From contig OY282442.1 in NCBI GenBank assembly GCA_958296115.1, positions 124,001 to 188,000 on the forward strand: a stretch of 64,000 nucleotides of DNA, in the 5' to 3' direction. Positions 63,709 to 64,000 of the stretch are shown here, piece after piece. Position numbers and translations under genes: made by a program. The DNA is from an uncultured Dehalococcoidia bacterium. GTDB lineage: Bacteria > Chloroflexota > Dehalococcoidia > Lucifugimonadales > CAJWER01. Numbering within the stretch: the first letter of the stretch is position 1; every line of letters begins with the position of its first letter. The notes under the pieces were generated by a model, which saw only the letters and a list, made by a program, of their open reading frames with translations, was not told the DNA's origin and did no database searches.

Positions 63709-64000
63709 TGATGACGGGCGGCTTCTTCCGCCAAGCCGCCCGGGACTCAGGGCGGCTGGACGACGAGGTCTTCGGAAACGCTTTCAACTACCGCGTGGTC
63801 GCGCGGATGGTCCCCTACGTCATGCCGTACAAGGGCCTGCTGACCCTCGCCATAGCCGCAATGCTCGTCTTCACGGCCACCCAGGTCGCAGTGCCCTGGA
63901 TCATCAAGCTCGGGATAGACCAGTTCATCACCAAGGGCGACTCCGGCGGCCTCGCGTGGATAGTGGCGATATTCGTGGGCAACGCCATGCTCAACTGGGG
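63705..64000 (+). CDS. ABC exporter half-transporter 2, N-terminal part (cut by window edge)
   Basis: Three consecutive ATG codons (63705, 63708, 63711) begin the frame, which overlaps the stop of the first half. The visible 98 codons contain a soluble lead (GGFFRQAARDSGRLDDEVFG) and the first membrane helices (LLTLAIAAMLVFTATQVAVP and GLAWIVAIFVGNAML). This matches a partner half-transporter; its NBD lies beyond the window. Confidence 0.88.
   Translation, partial: MMMTGGFFRQAARDSGRLDDEVFGNAFNYRVVARMVPYVMPYKGLLTLAIAAMLVFTATQVAVPWIIKLGIDQFITKGDSGGLAWIVAIFVGNAMLNW

Overview
The window is GC-rich, gene-dense bacterial DNA. A six-gene minus-strand run, universal-stress and PIG-L families, an enolase-superfamily enzyme, DUF488 genes, several dehydrogenases and dipeptide-type ABC parts together suggest Chloroflexota, most likely the Dehalococcoidia/SAR202 side. 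That placement is inference from gene content; there is no rRNA or other marker here. I saw no tRNA, rRNA, CRISPR array, integrase or transposase.

Layout. 1-5675 (minus) is a compact run: divergent SecA-like ATPase (cut by the window edge), tandem UspA, GNAT, PaaK-like ligase, K+ channel and a degenerate PaaK-like protein. 5762-9389 (minus) holds an anchored unknown, an SDR with an altered catalytic site and an MFS transporter. 9508-10405 is a transposase-free element. 10510-16579 is gltBD. 16694-18090 has a 2-hydroxyacid dehydrogenase and a SelW-like selenoprotein read through an in-frame TGA. 18228-28366 is mixed metabolism: GT-C transferase, cupin, truncated NHL protein, fmt, Gfo/Idh, two DUF488 genes, a membrane Fe-S oxidoreductase, UbiA-type prenyltransferase and a second 2-hydroxyacid dehydrogenase. 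28414-30707 carries a predicted metallopeptidase and two overlapping membrane proteins. 31799-35385 is an isolated phage-type capsid module (prohead protease, HK97 capsid, connector, tail terminator-like) with its own promoter and structured leader. 35510-40126 encodes two duplicated LRR surface proteins. 40238-47974 has an aspartic protease, uvrB, a BNR propeller, uvrC and an antitoxin-like protein. 48171-53691 has a PIG-L deacetylase and an oligopeptide-type ABC importer without ATPases. 54908-64000 has a propeller glycosidase-like protein, an enolase-superfamily enzyme, an SbcC/Rad50 ATPase, an NmrA-like protein and a heterodimeric ABC exporter (second half cut by the edge).

The most unusual signal is a repeated non-coding unit of about 0.8 kb present three times (9508-10405, 30913-31745, 53840-54617). 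Each copy has a promoter of the form TTGACA-N18-TAGTCT with an extended -10, driving about 440 nt that folds into hairpins whose paired bases change together between copies. The first copy is bounded by perfect 19-bp inverted repeats and 12-bp direct repeats. It looks like a non-autonomous mobile element carrying a structured RNA gene; I do not recognise the family.
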